Assembly: GCF_003332885.2 (NCBI RefSeq)
Contig: NZ_QOWJ01000021.1
Span: 1 to 36,754, forward strand
DNA from: Paracnuella aquatica
Lineage (GTDB): Bacteria; Bacteroidota; Bacteroidia; Chitinophagales; Chitinophagaceae
DNA: 36,754 nucleotides
Direction of reading: 5' to 3'
A program made the translations under genes and the position numbers. Positions 8,651-16,575 of the stretch are shown here, in pieces (the first letter of the stretch is position 1; each line of letters starts with the position of its first letter). The notes under the pieces were generated by a model. That model was given only the letters and a program-made list of their open reading frames with translations, was not told the origin of the DNA and did not search any database.

Positions 8651-9457
8651 TTAAAAGTTTACTTCAAAAAAAGTGGCGTTATCGGCTACTGCATCACCTT
8701 TTTTAAAATTGAGATTGAGGTACCACAAGCCGGTCATGGTAAAATTTACTTTGCCTTTATAATGCCCTTTGCCGGTATGCACCGGGTCGATGTTGTTGGG
8801 TGAGCCATGTCCCATGGTGGGCATTTCGGGGGTTACTGCAACGGCAAGACTGCTATCGGCTGGAAAAGCCATCATGCCCTTTGCTTCGTAAATGGCTAAC
8901 TCCAGGTCGTTTACGCCCACTTTAGGCGCAGTGGGCTGCACCAGGGCTAACCAGTATTTTTTGTTGTCCACTTTTGATACAAACGATTTGAGCTTGTTTT
9001 GCCGCGGCTCGGTGATGGCTACCGGCAGCGTGGCTTTGCCCTGGCGGCCATTTACAGTAACCGTTACTTCCACCGCCCAGGAGCCCATGCTGCCCGATGG
9101 CATGGTAAATACCAGCGCCCCGTTAAAGCGTTTGTTGGAAGCTTTCGATGCAGGGTTTTCTACCGGCGCACTGTGTTTCATGGTGCCCATATCCATCATG
9201 GGCATAAGGGTGATGGCTGCTTCTTCAATGGATTGACCACTTACCGAATCGGTGAGGGCAATGGAAACAAAATTATAACCGGTAGTAAGTGGTGCGGCAG
9301 CGTATAGCTGTACCTGCACACCGGCGCCAATAGCGTAGCCTTCGGCAATTTTTAGTGCATCATTTGTATCCTTGTTGGGCTCCATATTGTCTTTGGCGCA
9401 GCCAATAAATAAGAGTGTTATTACAGCAGCAGTGATCAGCGAAAAATATCGGTTCAT
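8651..9457 (-). CDS. Met/His-rich lipoprotein with duplicated YtkA/FixH-like domain
   Basis: This 268-aa lipoprotein (lipobox LFIGC, Cys 20) holds two beta-sandwich-like halves, about 40-150 and 155-268, resembling the YtkA/FixH-like domain. Each half has a metal-ligand cluster at a similar place: LMPMMDMGTMKHS at 84-96 and EMPTMGHGS at 211-219. Such Met/His clusters are typical of periplasmic copper chaperones, and the downstream gene is an OprC-like copper receptor. It probably passes copper between the outer membrane and periplasmic targets; that is inference. ATG at 9457 gives the signal peptide; an in-frame ATG at 9529 would add 24 residues ahead of it and is rejected. Confidence 0.85.
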   Translation of the reverse strand: MNRYFSLITAAVITLLFIGCAKDNMEPNKDTNDALKIAEGYAIGAGVQVQLYAAAPLTTGYNFVSIALTDSVSGQSIEEAAITLMPMMDMGTMKHSAPVENPASKASNKRFNGALVFTMPSGSMGSWAVEVTVTVNGRQGKATLPVAITEPRQNKLKSFVSKVDNKKYWLALVQPTAPKVGVNDLELAIYEAKGMMAFPADSSLAVAVTPEMPTMGHGSPNNIDPVHTGKGHYKGKVNFTMTGLWYLNLNFKKGDAVADNATFFEVNF

Positions 9458-9631
9458 GATTGATAAAACATGGGTGAAAGAAAGGGGCATGGGCATGCAG
9501 CACAGCGGCGTGCAATACACATTTAGCATGAGTGCATCATGCCGCGCTGGGCAGACTAATGGGCCGCCAGCACAAAGCAGTGCACTACACCGGCAGGTGC
9601 CGGATAAAGTATTTAACTACAAAAAGGGGCG

Positions 9632-10003
9632 TTAAGCTGCAGGTGGCCGCAGGCAGGAAGCGCTGTGCTGAAAAGCGTAGTGATTGGGCTTTTCTTCGGG
9701 GTAAAAATGTGTTGCGTTATCGGCGGAAAAAGGCAACTCCAATGCAACAGGCGCAGCAATGTATTCAACTATTTCAATCGTCTTGGAAGGTGCTTCTTTC
9801 GAGCCTTCAGCTTCGCGGGCTTTACTGAGTTTCTTTTTCAAAAAACATTTGCCTTTACACTCCAGTATAGGCTGGTCTTTGTTTTCGCAAAGCTCCGCGG
9901 CGATGTAGCTCCTGTTTGCATAAAAAAGGGAGTAAATAGCCACCGGGTAACATGCCTGTATGGCCAGCAAAAGGAGCAATATGATACAACGCAACTGCTT
10001 CAC
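9632..10003 (-). CDS. Small Cys-rich membrane protein, first gene of copper unit
   Basis: This 123-aa protein starts with a hydrophobic segment (MKQLRCIILLLLLAIQACYP) that is a signal anchor or signal peptide. It then has a conserved block I-A-A-E-L-C-E-N-K followed by L-E-C-K-G-K-C-F-L-K-K-K-L: three Cys with many Lys. Small proteins with this C-x-N-K ... C-x-G-K-C-x-L-x-K pattern recur next to copper TonB receptors and YtkA-like lipoproteins in Bacteroidota, as far as I recall, and have no assigned function. A metal-binding or redox role is inferred from the Cys. No ATG is available; GTG at 10003 gives the typical MK start, while the TTG at 10024 is less likely. The gap to the next gene is 174 nt. 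Confidence 0.75.
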   Translation of the reverse strand: MKQLRCIILLLLLAIQACYPVAIYSLFYANRSYIAAELCENKDQPILECKGKCFLKKKLSKAREAEGSKEAPSKTIEIVEYIAAPVALELPFSADNATHFYPEEKPNHYAFQHSASCLRPPAA

Positions 10004-10027
10004 TACAGGTGCAAAGCTAACCAACTC

Positions 10028-10054
10028 GTATTATCAGGATGTGATTTTTGTCAA
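10028..10054 (-). promoter_or_regulatory. Promoter with operator-like dyad for copper unit
   Basis: On the minus strand the sequence reads TTGACAAAAATCAC followed 13 nt later by TAATAC, ending 24 nt before the GTG start. TTG and TAATAC are separated by 18 nt, which suits -33 and -7 elements. The left part also matches a CRP/FNR-type dyad (TTGAt-N4-ATCAa) at 8 of 10 positions. Which regulator binds, if any, cannot be told. Confidence 0.35.
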
Positions 10055-10158
10055 TATGAAAGCTCATTGTTGTTGTGTACCGGATAATGTGCAGTGATCA
10101 TTGTTTGAAAAATGCAAACCAACAACGCATAACTTGCTCCATCATTTTACACAATAAA

Positions 10159-10188
10159 AAAGAAGGTGTGCCAAAACACACCTTCTTT
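10159..10188 (-). terminator. Terminator of the alcohol dehydrogenase gene
   Basis: A perfect 12-bp stem (10159-10170 with 10177-10188) with a 6-nt loop is followed on the minus strand by UUUAUUGUGU. It sits 25 nt after the stop codon at 10213. Confidence 0.75.
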
Positions 10189-10212
10189 AAAACACCATAC
10201 TTATGTTTTCAA

Positions 10213-11316
10213 TTACTGTTGCCCGTTTTTCAACGATGCCATATCTATCACAAAGCGGTATTTCACATCGCCTTTAAGCAGGCGCTCATATGCTTCATTT
10301 ATTTGCTGTATGCCAATCAGTTCAATGTCCGAAACAATATTGTGCTTGCCGCAGAAGTCCAGCATTTCCTGTGTTTCGGCAATGCCGCCAATCATGGAGC
10401 CGGCAAAGCTGCGTCGGTAAGGGATCAAGCTAAATGCCGCCACCGGCAGCGGGTGCTCCGGCGCACCAACTAAAGCCAGCGAGCCGTCAACACGCAGCAG
10501 GCCCAGGTACGCATTAATATCGTGCTCTGCCGAAACGGCATCCAGCACAAAATGCAGCTTGCCCCGGTAGCGCTTCATTTGCGCTGCATCTTTCGATAAG
10601 ATCACATCATCGGCACCGAGGCGTTTTGCATCTTCAAACTTGGAAGCCGAGGTAGTGAACACAATAACTTCGGCGCCCATGGCTTTGGCCAGCTTTACAC
10701 CCATATGGCCCAGGCCGCCGATGCCCACCACACCTACTTTTTGGCCGGGGCCTACGTTCCAATGTTTTAAAGGAGAATAGGTAGTGATGCCGGCGCACAA
10801 AAGCGGTGCAGTGGCCGCCAGGTCCAGGTTTTCAGGCACCCGCAGCACAAAGGCTTCATCCACCACAATGCTTTCTGCATAGCCGCCATAGGTGGCGGTG
10901 CCCAGGTACTTGTCCGGCGAATTGTAGGTACCGGTATTGCCCGCTTCGCAATATTGCTCCAGGCCATCATTGCAGTAATCGCACTGGCGGCAGCTATCCA
11001 CCATACAGCCCACTGCGGCCACATCGCCCACTTTAAATTTCTTTACATGATCGCCCACACTCACCACGCGGCCTACAATTTCGTGGCCGGGCACACACGG
11101 ATAAATGGTACCATGCCATTCGTTGCGGGCCGTGTGCAGGTCGGAGTGGCACACCCCGCAAAACAGGATCTCGATCTCTACATCGTGGGGCGTTGGCTGC
11201 CTGCGTTTGATTTGCAATTGTTGCAGGTCGGCATCGGCCGCTTCGGTGCCAAATGCTTTTATTTCTGTTGCGGGAACGGTGGTGACACCTTCCGGCGTTG
11301 TACGTGTTGCGTCCAT
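10213..11316 (-). CDS. yahK: Zinc-dependent NAD(P) alcohol dehydrogenase, YahK/CAD type
   Basis: This 367-aa medium-chain dehydrogenase/reductase reduces aldehydes to alcohols, probably with NADPH, as E. coli YahK does. Visible residues: catalytic zinc ligands C56 (GVCHSD), H78-E79 (PGHE) and C174 (LLCAG); structural zinc ligands C109, C112, C115 and C123; and the Rossmann nucleotide-binding motif GIGGLG around 198-203. Length and order are those of the cinnamyl-alcohol/YahK subgroup. The first 20 residues are longer than usual. The enzyme is cytoplasmic. It is transcribed alone and ends at the hairpin at 10159-10188. The exact substrate cannot be deduced. Confidence 0.92.
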   Translation of the reverse strand: MDATRTTPEGVTTVPATEIKAFGTEAADADLQQLQIKRRQPTPHDVEIEILFCGVCHSDLHTARNEWHGTIYPCVPGHEIVGRVVSVGDHVKKFKVGDVAAVGCMVDSCRQCDYCNDGLEQYCEAGNTGTYNSPDKYLGTATYGGYAESIVVDEAFVLRVPENLDLAATAPLLCAGITTYSPLKHWNVGPGQKVGVVGIGGLGHMGVKLAKAMGAEVIVFTTSASKFEDAKRLGADDVILSKDAAQMKRYRGKLHFVLDAVSAEHDINAYLGLLRVDGSLALVGAPEHPLPVAAFSLIPYRRSFAGSMIGGIAETQEMLDFCGKHNIVSDIELIGIQQINEAYERLLKGDVKYRFVIDMASLKNGQQ

Positions 11317-11515
11317 ATCGTTGCTGTTTTAAATATTCGCATCAATTGTTGCACCGGGGCAAAAGGGGTGCCCGGTATTATACAACAACCATACAAACTT
11401 TCCGTTCAGGGGGCGGTTCATTTGGGGCTTTAGTTGATGCAACTTTGCGCCATTCGGTATAAAGCAACAGTTTCAATTGCTCACTGTAAACAGCACAGTA
11501 CGTTGCGCCATATGT

Positions 11516-11536
11516 TTTGCAATAAATAATTGCAAA
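11516..11536. repeat. 8-bp inverted repeat TTTGCAAT/ATTGCAAA
   Basis: TTTGCAAT and ATTGCAAA are separated by 5 nt in the 280-bp gap between the yahK start and the 3' end of the next minus-strand gene. It may be a regulatory site for yahK, 200 nt upstream of its start, or a weak hairpin ending the upstream gene; there is no U-tract. Confidence 0.3.
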
Positions 11537-11596
11537 TGCTCCGCACTTTCAGCCGACCAATGATTTTTTAGTGGAAATAAAATTGCAAAAACGCAT

Positions 11597-11848
11597 TTAC
11601 ACAAAAAGCTCCGACAGGTCAATTTGTTTGAGGTAGGGTTCCAAAATGCCTACTTCGCGGGAAGCATACACGGCAACGATGCTTTTTCTTTTGGTTACAA
11701 AAACCACTTCCACGTAAAAGTCGGCCACTGCGTAGAGGTGCATGCTCCGCGGGCCCTGGCTCCGGTGTCCAACCAGGGTATCGTGCCGAACGGCCAGTTT
11801 TACCTGCTCCAGGGTATCGAGTGTATTGAATCTTTCGGCGGTCAACAT
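11597..11848 (-). CDS. Small conserved protein of unknown function
   Basis: This 83-aa cytoplasmic protein (MLTAERFNTL) has no signal or membrane segment. It has a short helical start followed by a compact sheet-like region Y-A-V-A-D-F-Y-V-E-V and ends L-E-P-Y-L-K-Q-I-D-L. I recognise the general pattern (LTxERFN ... LYALxxFYVEV ... LEPYL..IDL) as that of small conserved proteins in Chitinophagaceae-type genomes, but no function is known to me. ATG at 11848 is chosen over an upstream TTG at 11860. The gene diverges from the APP1-type gene, whose chosen start is 124 nt away. Confidence 0.65.
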   Translation of the reverse strand: MLTAERFNTLDTLEQVKLAVRHDTLVGHRSQGPRSMHLYAVADFYVEVVFVTKRKSIVAVYASREVGILEPYLKQIDLSELFV

Positions 11849-11972
11849 ATCCTTTTTCAAGGTACAAAAAACGGGCTACAACATTGCTGCGTTGGCCCTT
11901 TTGCATCGGCTGTTGAAAACTGGCCTGTTAATGTTCACAACCCTTTGGTGCATCATTTGCAACGGCACGGGC

Positions 11973-13124
11973 ATGCAGCCCTGGAAAAATAAATTATTGA
12001 ACATTGCCCGCACCATCGACACCAGTACCGACAATCTTGCTTTGCGCCTGCGCCAGCGCTTAAGTGCCGGCAAACCCGCACATATTGTGGCGTACCGCAC
12101 CTATGGCACGGCCCGCAAAATATTTGTCCGCGGCCGGGTGCTGGAGGATAAAAATATTGCCACCGCCACCGAAGGCGACAGCCTTTTTACCAACCTGGTA
12201 AATATGTACAAACGCTTTGAAAGCAACGAGGTGCCCGGCGCACAGGTGCAGATTGATGTGCAGGGAGCCGAACACCTGGTAACCACCGATAAGGAAGGTT
12301 TTTTTGTGTTCGACATCCACCCCGAGGAGCCTGTGATCACCGAATCACTATACCATGCCGTGGACCTGAAACTGGTGTATACGCCGCATAATTTTCAGCC
12401 TTTTGAAACCACTGCCGAAATAATGATACCGCCGCCCGATGCGGAGTACGGCATCATCAGCGATATTGACGATACGGTGATCCGCACCGGGGCGCACAGC
12501 CTGCTGGCGATGGGCAAAACGGTGCTGCTTTCCAATGCCCGCACCAGGCTGCCTTATCCCGGCGTAAAAGAGTTTTACAAAGCGCTGCAACTGGGCCGCA
12601 ACGGCCAGCGCAACAACCCGTTTTTTTATGTGAGCAGCAGCCCATGGAACCTCTACGACCTGTTGATTGATTTTTTGGACCACAACGAAATACCGGCCGG
12701 CCCGTTGCTGCTCCGCGATTTCGGGTTGCAAAGCGATTCGTTTGTGAGCGGCAATTACCTGGGGCATAAGTTCAAGGAAATAGCGCAGATATTGGATATG
12801 TACCCGCACCTGAATTTTGTGCTGGTGGGCGACAGCGGCGAACAGGATCCGCCCATTTACCTGGAAGTGGTGAAGCGTTATCCCGGCCGCATCCTGGCCA
12901 TTTACATACGCGATGTAACCATCCCCGAGAAACATAAAATTGCGCAGGACGTGGCCACCGAATTGCGCAGCCACGGTGTGGAAATGATCCTCACCGAACA
13001 CAGCGTGCAGGCTGCCGAACATGCCGCCGCAACCGGTTTGATTTTCTCCAACGCACTGCCCGAAATTAAAGCAGACAAAGAACAAGACCAGGGAGCGCTA
13101 CCGGGTAAAGAGGAAGGAGTGTAG
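11973..13124 (+). CDS. APP1-type phosphatidate phosphatase (DUF2183)
   Basis: This 383-aa protein has the catalytic HAD-like motif ISDIDDTVIRTG (D164, D166, D167), then FFYVSSSPWNLYDLL and the late GDSGEQDPPIY, the three signatures of the App1/DUF2183 family named after the yeast Mg-dependent phosphatidate phosphatase. The N-terminal 160 residues form a variable beta-rich region with a VPGAQVQI..TTDKEGFFVF block resembling a carboxypeptidase-regulatory or transthyretin-like fold. There is no signal peptide with the chosen ATG at 11973; an extension to 11742 overlaps the opposite gene and looks non-coding. The role in bacteria, presumably lipid phosphate removal, is inferred from the family. 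Confidence 0.88.
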   Translation: MQPWKNKLLNIARTIDTSTDNLALRLRQRLSAGKPAHIVAYRTYGTARKIFVRGRVLEDKNIATATEGDSLFTNLVNMYKRFESNEVPGAQVQIDVQGAEHLVTTDKEGFFVFDIHPEEPVITESLYHAVDLKLVYTPHNFQPFETTAEIMIPPPDAEYGIISDIDDTVIRTGAHSLLAMGKTVLLSNARTRLPYPGVKEFYKALQLGRNGQRNNPFFYVSSSPWNLYDLLIDFLDHNEIPAGPLLLRDFGLQSDSFVSGNYLGHKFKEIAQILDMYPHLNFVLVGDSGEQDPPIYLEVVKRYPGRILAIYIRDVTIPEKHKIAQDVATELRSHGVEMILTEHSVQAAEHAAATGLIFSNALPEIKADKEQDQGALPGKEEGV

Positions 13125-13129
13125 AGGGT

Positions 13130-13265
13130 GATGATGGATGGTGGATGATAGATGATGGAAAGTAGATGATAGATTTTAGACAATAGATGATAGACGTAAA
13201 GCGTAAGAACGTGTTTGATTTGTCCTAGTTGACAACCAATGCCTTTCGTCTATCATCTATCATCT
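13130..13265. repeat. GATGATAGAT-type degenerate repeats with inverted copy
   Basis: 13130-13196 is made of degenerate GATGATAGAT units. A 14-bp stretch of it (13183-13196, ATAGATGATAGACG) is perfectly complementary to 13247-13260, so the region between the convergent APP1-type and dienelactone hydrolase genes can fold into a hairpin with a 50-nt loop. Confidence 0.6.
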
Positions 13266-13273
13266 TTTCTCCC

Positions 13274-14125
13274 TCACCCAAGATGCTTTTTGAAAAAATC
13301 AAGCGTACGCTGCCAGGCCAGTTTGGCGGCTGCTTCGTTGTAGCGTGCTGCTGATGTATCGTTGTGGAAGGCGTGTTGTGCGCCTTCGTACACATATTGC
13401 TCGTAGGGCACATTGGCTTTTTTCAGCGCCGCTTCGTATTCGCCCATGCCGGCGTTTACCCGTTCGTCTAGTGCTGCATAGTGCAGTTGCACCGCCGATT
13501 TTATTTTGGGCACATCTTCCAGCGCCGGCTGGCGGCCGTAGAACGCAACGGCTGCTTTCAACTGCGGCTCATTTACCGCCAGGTTGTTGGCCATGGCACC
13601 ACCCCAGCAAAAGCCCACACAGCCCGCTTTGCCGTTGTAATCTTTGCGGGTGCCGAGGTAGGTAGATGCATTGCGGAAGTTTTTCAGGCTGTCCTCAGGC
13701 TTTAGCTCGCCAAACCACTGGCGGGCCTCATCTTCATTAGCAGGCGTTTTGCCCAAAGCCGATAATGCATTGGGTGCAATGGCCAGGTAACCGGCCTGTG
13801 CTGCACGCCGCGCCACATCTTCAATATGCGCATTCAGTCCGCGGTTTTCGTGGATTACCACCACGGCGGCATACTTGCCTTCCTTTTTAGGCCGGGCCAC
13901 ATAAGCCGTCATTTCGTTGGGCACGCCGGGGTATTTTACATACTCGGTCATCAGTTCGTCGGCGGTAGTTTGTGCGGCCCGAGCATAGTTGCCTTCCAGC
14001 ATGGGCAGCAGCGTCATGGCGGCGGCCGTGCTGCCGGCCAGCAGCGTCAGGCGTTTTAAAAACTCCTGCCTGGTAAGTGGGCGGTGGGTATATTCATCAT
14101 ACAAATTGATGATCTTCTGGTCCAT
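13274..14125 (-). CDS. Dienelactone hydrolase family protein, exported
   Basis: This 283-aa alpha/beta hydrolase has the DLH catalytic set: nucleophile Cys in GFCWGG (C173), Asp 220 in ALDERV and His 251 in AQHAFHND; HENRG at 92-96 supplies the conserved Glu. The N-terminus has a Tat-like leader: TRQEFLKR at 18-25 followed by a hydrophobic stretch and an Ala-rich end. A true Tat signal would read RR; here the second Arg is Gln, so the route (Tat or Sec) is uncertain. Cytoplasmic DLH proteins are shorter, so export is likely. The natural substrate is unknown. The serine hydrolase gene upstream on the same strand ends 44 nt before its start, so the two may be co-transcribed. Confidence 0.88.
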   Translation of the reverse strand: MDQKIINLYDEYTHRPLTRQEFLKRLTLLAGSTAAAMTLLPMLEGNYARAAQTTADELMTEYVKYPGVPNEMTAYVARPKKEGKYAAVVVIHENRGLNAHIEDVARRAAQAGYLAIAPNALSALGKTPANEDEARQWFGELKPEDSLKNFRNASTYLGTRKDYNGKAGCVGFCWGGAMANNLAVNEPQLKAAVAFYGRQPALEDVPKIKSAVQLHYAALDERVNAGMGEYEAALKKANVPYEQYVYEGAQHAFHNDTSAARYNEAAAKLAWQRTLDFFKKHLG

Positions 14126-14169
14126 ATGGCGTATGTGTTTTTAGGAAGATACAAAAAGCCCGCATGTAT

Positions 14170-15330
14170 TTATTTTTTCGCGGTAGCGGCAATGACGCGG
14201 CTTACCAGCCCGGCCAGTGCAGCGGGCTCCAGCCAGCGGGTTACAATCAGGAGGTCGTGTGCTTCGTCTACCACTATGTAATTGCCGCCAAAGCCGGCGG
14301 CATAGTAAATGTTTTTCGGAACGCCTTTTAATTCCTCATCCGCGTTGGTCCACCACATCAGCCCGTACGATTTGTTGGCGGCAGATGGCTGCTGTGCGGC
14401 AGCCACCCAGTTTTGCGAAATAAGTTGCTGCCCCTTCCATTTGCCGCGGCGCAAGAACAGGTAGCCAAACCGGGCCTGGTCGAGTGTGTTGATGAACAGG
14501 CCGCCGCCAAAATGCCCGCCGCCGCTCACCGACTGCACCTGCGCCCCATCGAGGGTTACAAACGAATTGTGGTAGCCATGCCAGCGCCAGGTGGTAGAGG
14601 CGCCAATGGGGTCCATGATCTTTTCTTTGAGCACCTGTGGCAGCGGCTTGCGCCACACCTGCAGCAAGGCATAAGCCAGCACATTTACCCGTGCATCGTT
14701 GTATTCAAACTGGCTGCCGGGCTCCAGCAGTTTGCGGGCACGCCATTCGTCGGGGCCGCCTTCGCGTGGCGGACGGTCGGCCCAGTCGCACACATCAAAC
14801 TGGCAGCCGCTCCAATCAGATGTTTGATCGAGCAGGTGGCGCCAGGTAATTTTTTCGTTGTGTGCACCGGCAAAAGTTTCGTCCCACACATAGCGGCTTA
14901 CCCGCTCAGCCATGTTGCGGATGAGGCCGGCATCCACGGCCAGCCCTGCCACGGTAGACAAATAACTTTTGGTGGCGCTAAAGGTCATGTCCACCCGTTC
15001 CACATCGCCCCACTGTGCAGCAATGTAGCCGTCTTTAATAATGAGGCCGGCAGGTTTTCCGCGGTGCTTCATCGGGCCCAGTATGGTATAGCCCGGTTCC
15101 CGAGCATACGATTTCATGTTGGCAATGCGCAGGTCTTCTTCCATTTTTACCTCGTTGCGCAGCGCAAAACTTACGGCGCTGTCAAGGGCGGCGGCGTCCA
15201 GTTTAAGTTGTGCCGGACTGCGTTTTTGCCACGCCGTATCGGGATAATACCATTGCTGGCCCTGTGCAATGCATGAAGCCATTATTAAAAGAAAAACGCA
15301 TAAGAGCCGGGAGCAGGAATGGGACAACAT
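14170..15330 (-). CDS. Serine hydrolase, beta-lactamase fold, exported
   Basis: This 386-aa protein has a signal peptide (MLSHSCSRLLCVFLLIMASC) and class C beta-lactamase-type motifs: SATK at 118-121 (SxxK), YND at 210-212 (YxN) and a late GFGGN in place of the K/HTG motif. The C176/C181 pair may form a disulfide. The family includes D-aminopeptidases, 6-aminohexanoate-dimer hydrolase-like enzymes and esterases; the substrate cannot be fixed. ATG at 15330 is chosen because it starts the signal peptide; the longer frame to 15423 adds 31 residues with no sense. It is probably co-transcribed with the dienelactone hydrolase 44 nt downstream. Confidence 0.85.
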   Translation of the reverse strand: MLSHSCSRLLCVFLLIMASCIAQGQQWYYPDTAWQKRSPAQLKLDAAALDSAVSFALRNEVKMEEDLRIANMKSYAREPGYTILGPMKHRGKPAGLIIKDGYIAAQWGDVERVDMTFSATKSYLSTVAGLAVDAGLIRNMAERVSRYVWDETFAGAHNEKITWRHLLDQTSDWSGCQFDVCDWADRPPREGGPDEWRARKLLEPGSQFEYNDARVNVLAYALLQVWRKPLPQVLKEKIMDPIGASTTWRWHGYHNSFVTLDGAQVQSVSGGGHFGGGLFINTLDQARFGYLFLRRGKWKGQQLISQNWVAAAQQPSAANKSYGLMWWTNADEELKGVPKNIYYAAGFGGNYIVVDEAHDLLIVTRWLEPAALAGLVSRVIAATAKK

Positions 15331-15520
15331 GTGGGAAAAAGCATTGGTGCAGCTATAAATATAAACCCCGCTGCAATGAGGTAGTGGAAAATAAAATGGA
15401 GCCAATGCAATACATACAACCAACTAAATACGGAGTTCAACACTGCCCACTAAAAGTTTTCAAATCACCGAAAAATAGGTGCTGTAAGAAAATGCCTAAA
15501 AAAGGTTTGTTTATCAGTGC

Positions 15521-15552
15521 TTGCGTCAGTTTACAATTCGCTATTATATTTG
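15521..15552 (+). promoter_or_regulatory. Bacteroidota-type promoter for PPC lipoprotein
   Basis: TTG at 15521-15523 and TATATTTG at 15545-15552 (perfect TAnnTTTG) are separated by 21 nt, within the range known for the Bacteroidota housekeeping sigma factor. The ATG at 15575 follows 22 nt later, giving a short leader. Confidence 0.6.
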
Positions 15553-15574
15553 CGCACCAAACGTACCCCACATT

Positions 15575-16429
15575 ATGAGAAAACTTTCTATGAGCAAGGC
15601 ATGCCTTGCCTTGTTGCTTTTTGCTGCATGCAGCATCTCCTCCTGCGAAAAGTTAGCCGAATTAAACGAAGACATCGATGAAGCCGTTGATGAAATGCTC
15701 GGCATCCGGGCACTGACCGAGGACCTGAGCAAAACCTCCACCAACTTCAACGAGATCAAAGATTTCCTGATCAATGGAAGGGATGCCTCTTCCGAGATCA
15801 AGGTAAATGTTACTTCGAGTGTGCCTTACCGTTATGAGCATAAACGTTATACTTTATCGGGCTCCATGTGGAGCATTAAGACCACCACTTATTCCGGCTC
15901 TATTCCCAAATCGTACCTCACCAACAGATCAAGCGCCAACATTGTAAAAGTGAGTGTGCAAAACAATGTGCCCAACCTGTATGTAAACGGAACCAAGATT
16001 GCCAGCGGTACCTCATCGGGTTCATCGGGCAGCACGGGTGGCAGCACAGGATCGGGCACTACCACACCTACATCGCAAACGCTGGTGGATAAAGATCTTT
16101 CCGGCGATTCGTACGAAAAGAAAACCATTTCTTTTACCGTTCCCACCGGTGTAAAAACCATGGTGATCCGTACTACCGAAAGCAATACTGCTTACCGCAA
16201 TACCGCCGACCTGTTTGTACGCAGGGGCTCGGCGCCCATAGTAAACGGACCCAAGCCACCATCGTGGACACCGGCTTACTCCTGGACGGCCGATTGCTCG
16301 GGCATCCAGCCCAACCGCGTTGACGAGGTGTGCACGTTTAACAACCCCGGCTCCGGCACCTGGTACATTACGCTGTATGGTTACAATACGTATTTCAGCA
16401 GCCGTGTGCTGGTGACCATTACCAAGTAA
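15575..16429 (+). CDS. Lipoprotein with C-terminal PPC-like domain
   Basis: This 284-aa protein has a lipoprotein signal (SISSCEK lipobox, Cys 24). An acidic helical segment (ELNEDIDEAVDEML) follows, then a basic/Thr-rich middle and a Gly/Ser/Thr linker (GTSSGSSGSTGGSTGSGTTT). The last about 110 residues look like a bacterial pre-peptidase C-terminal (PPC) domain: F-T-V-P-T-G-V-K, the strand A-D-L-F-V-R-R-G and the closing G-T-W-Y-I-T-L-Y-G-Y. Two Cys in the loop (ADCSG and DEVCTF) may be disulfide-bonded. PPC domains are carried by secreted proteases and surface proteins, yet no protease domain is present here, so the role is unknown. ATG at 15575 follows a perfect promoter; a 20-bp terminator closes the gene. 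Confidence 0.85.
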   Translation: MRKLSMSKACLALLLFAACSISSCEKLAELNEDIDEAVDEMLGIRALTEDLSKTSTNFNEIKDFLINGRDASSEIKVNVTSSVPYRYEHKRYTLSGSMWSIKTTTYSGSIPKSYLTNRSSANIVKVSVQNNVPNLYVNGTKIASGTSSGSSGSTGGSTGSGTTTPTSQTLVDKDLSGDSYEKKTISFTVPTGVKTMVIRTTESNTAYRNTADLFVRRGSAPIVNGPKPPSWTPAYSWTADCSGIQPNRVDEVCTFNNPGSGTWYITLYGYNTYFSSRVLVTITK

Positions 16430-16450
16430 TTGGATACAATTTTTTAGAAT

Positions 16451-16492
16451 AAAAACAAGAGCGGTTCCTGTGCAGGAACCGCTCTTGTTTTT
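16451..16492 (+). terminator. Strong 20-bp hairpin terminator
   Basis: 16451-16470 and 16473-16492 are perfectly complementary (AAAAACAAGAGCGGTTCCTG and its complement), so the right arm ends in a run of T. It lies 22 nt after the stop of the PPC lipoprotein gene and could serve both strands. Confidence 0.85.
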
Positions 16493-16575
16493 ATTGACGC
16501 ATTTAAGAAGATTGTAGAGGTAAATGTTATGTATGAATTTTGACCAACTACGCTATATTTATAAACATCTACTTC

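Noticed and set aside
9458-9529. Cys/Met-rich N-terminal extension of the copper lipoprotein (CTPLCCMPMP)
   Set aside because: It is tempting as a copper leader peptide, but there is no stop between it and the lipoprotein, and it would bury the signal peptide 24 residues inside the protein.
11742-11972. Upstream extension of the APP1-type gene by 77 codons
   Set aside because: It overlaps the small conserved gene on the other strand and reads as Cys/Arg-rich non-protein-like sequence; the ATG at 11973 gives a natural start.
13130-13265. GATGATAGAT repeats as a regulatory or phase-variation tract
   Set aside because: The units are degenerate, lie between convergent genes downstream of both stops, and touch no promoter or reading frame.
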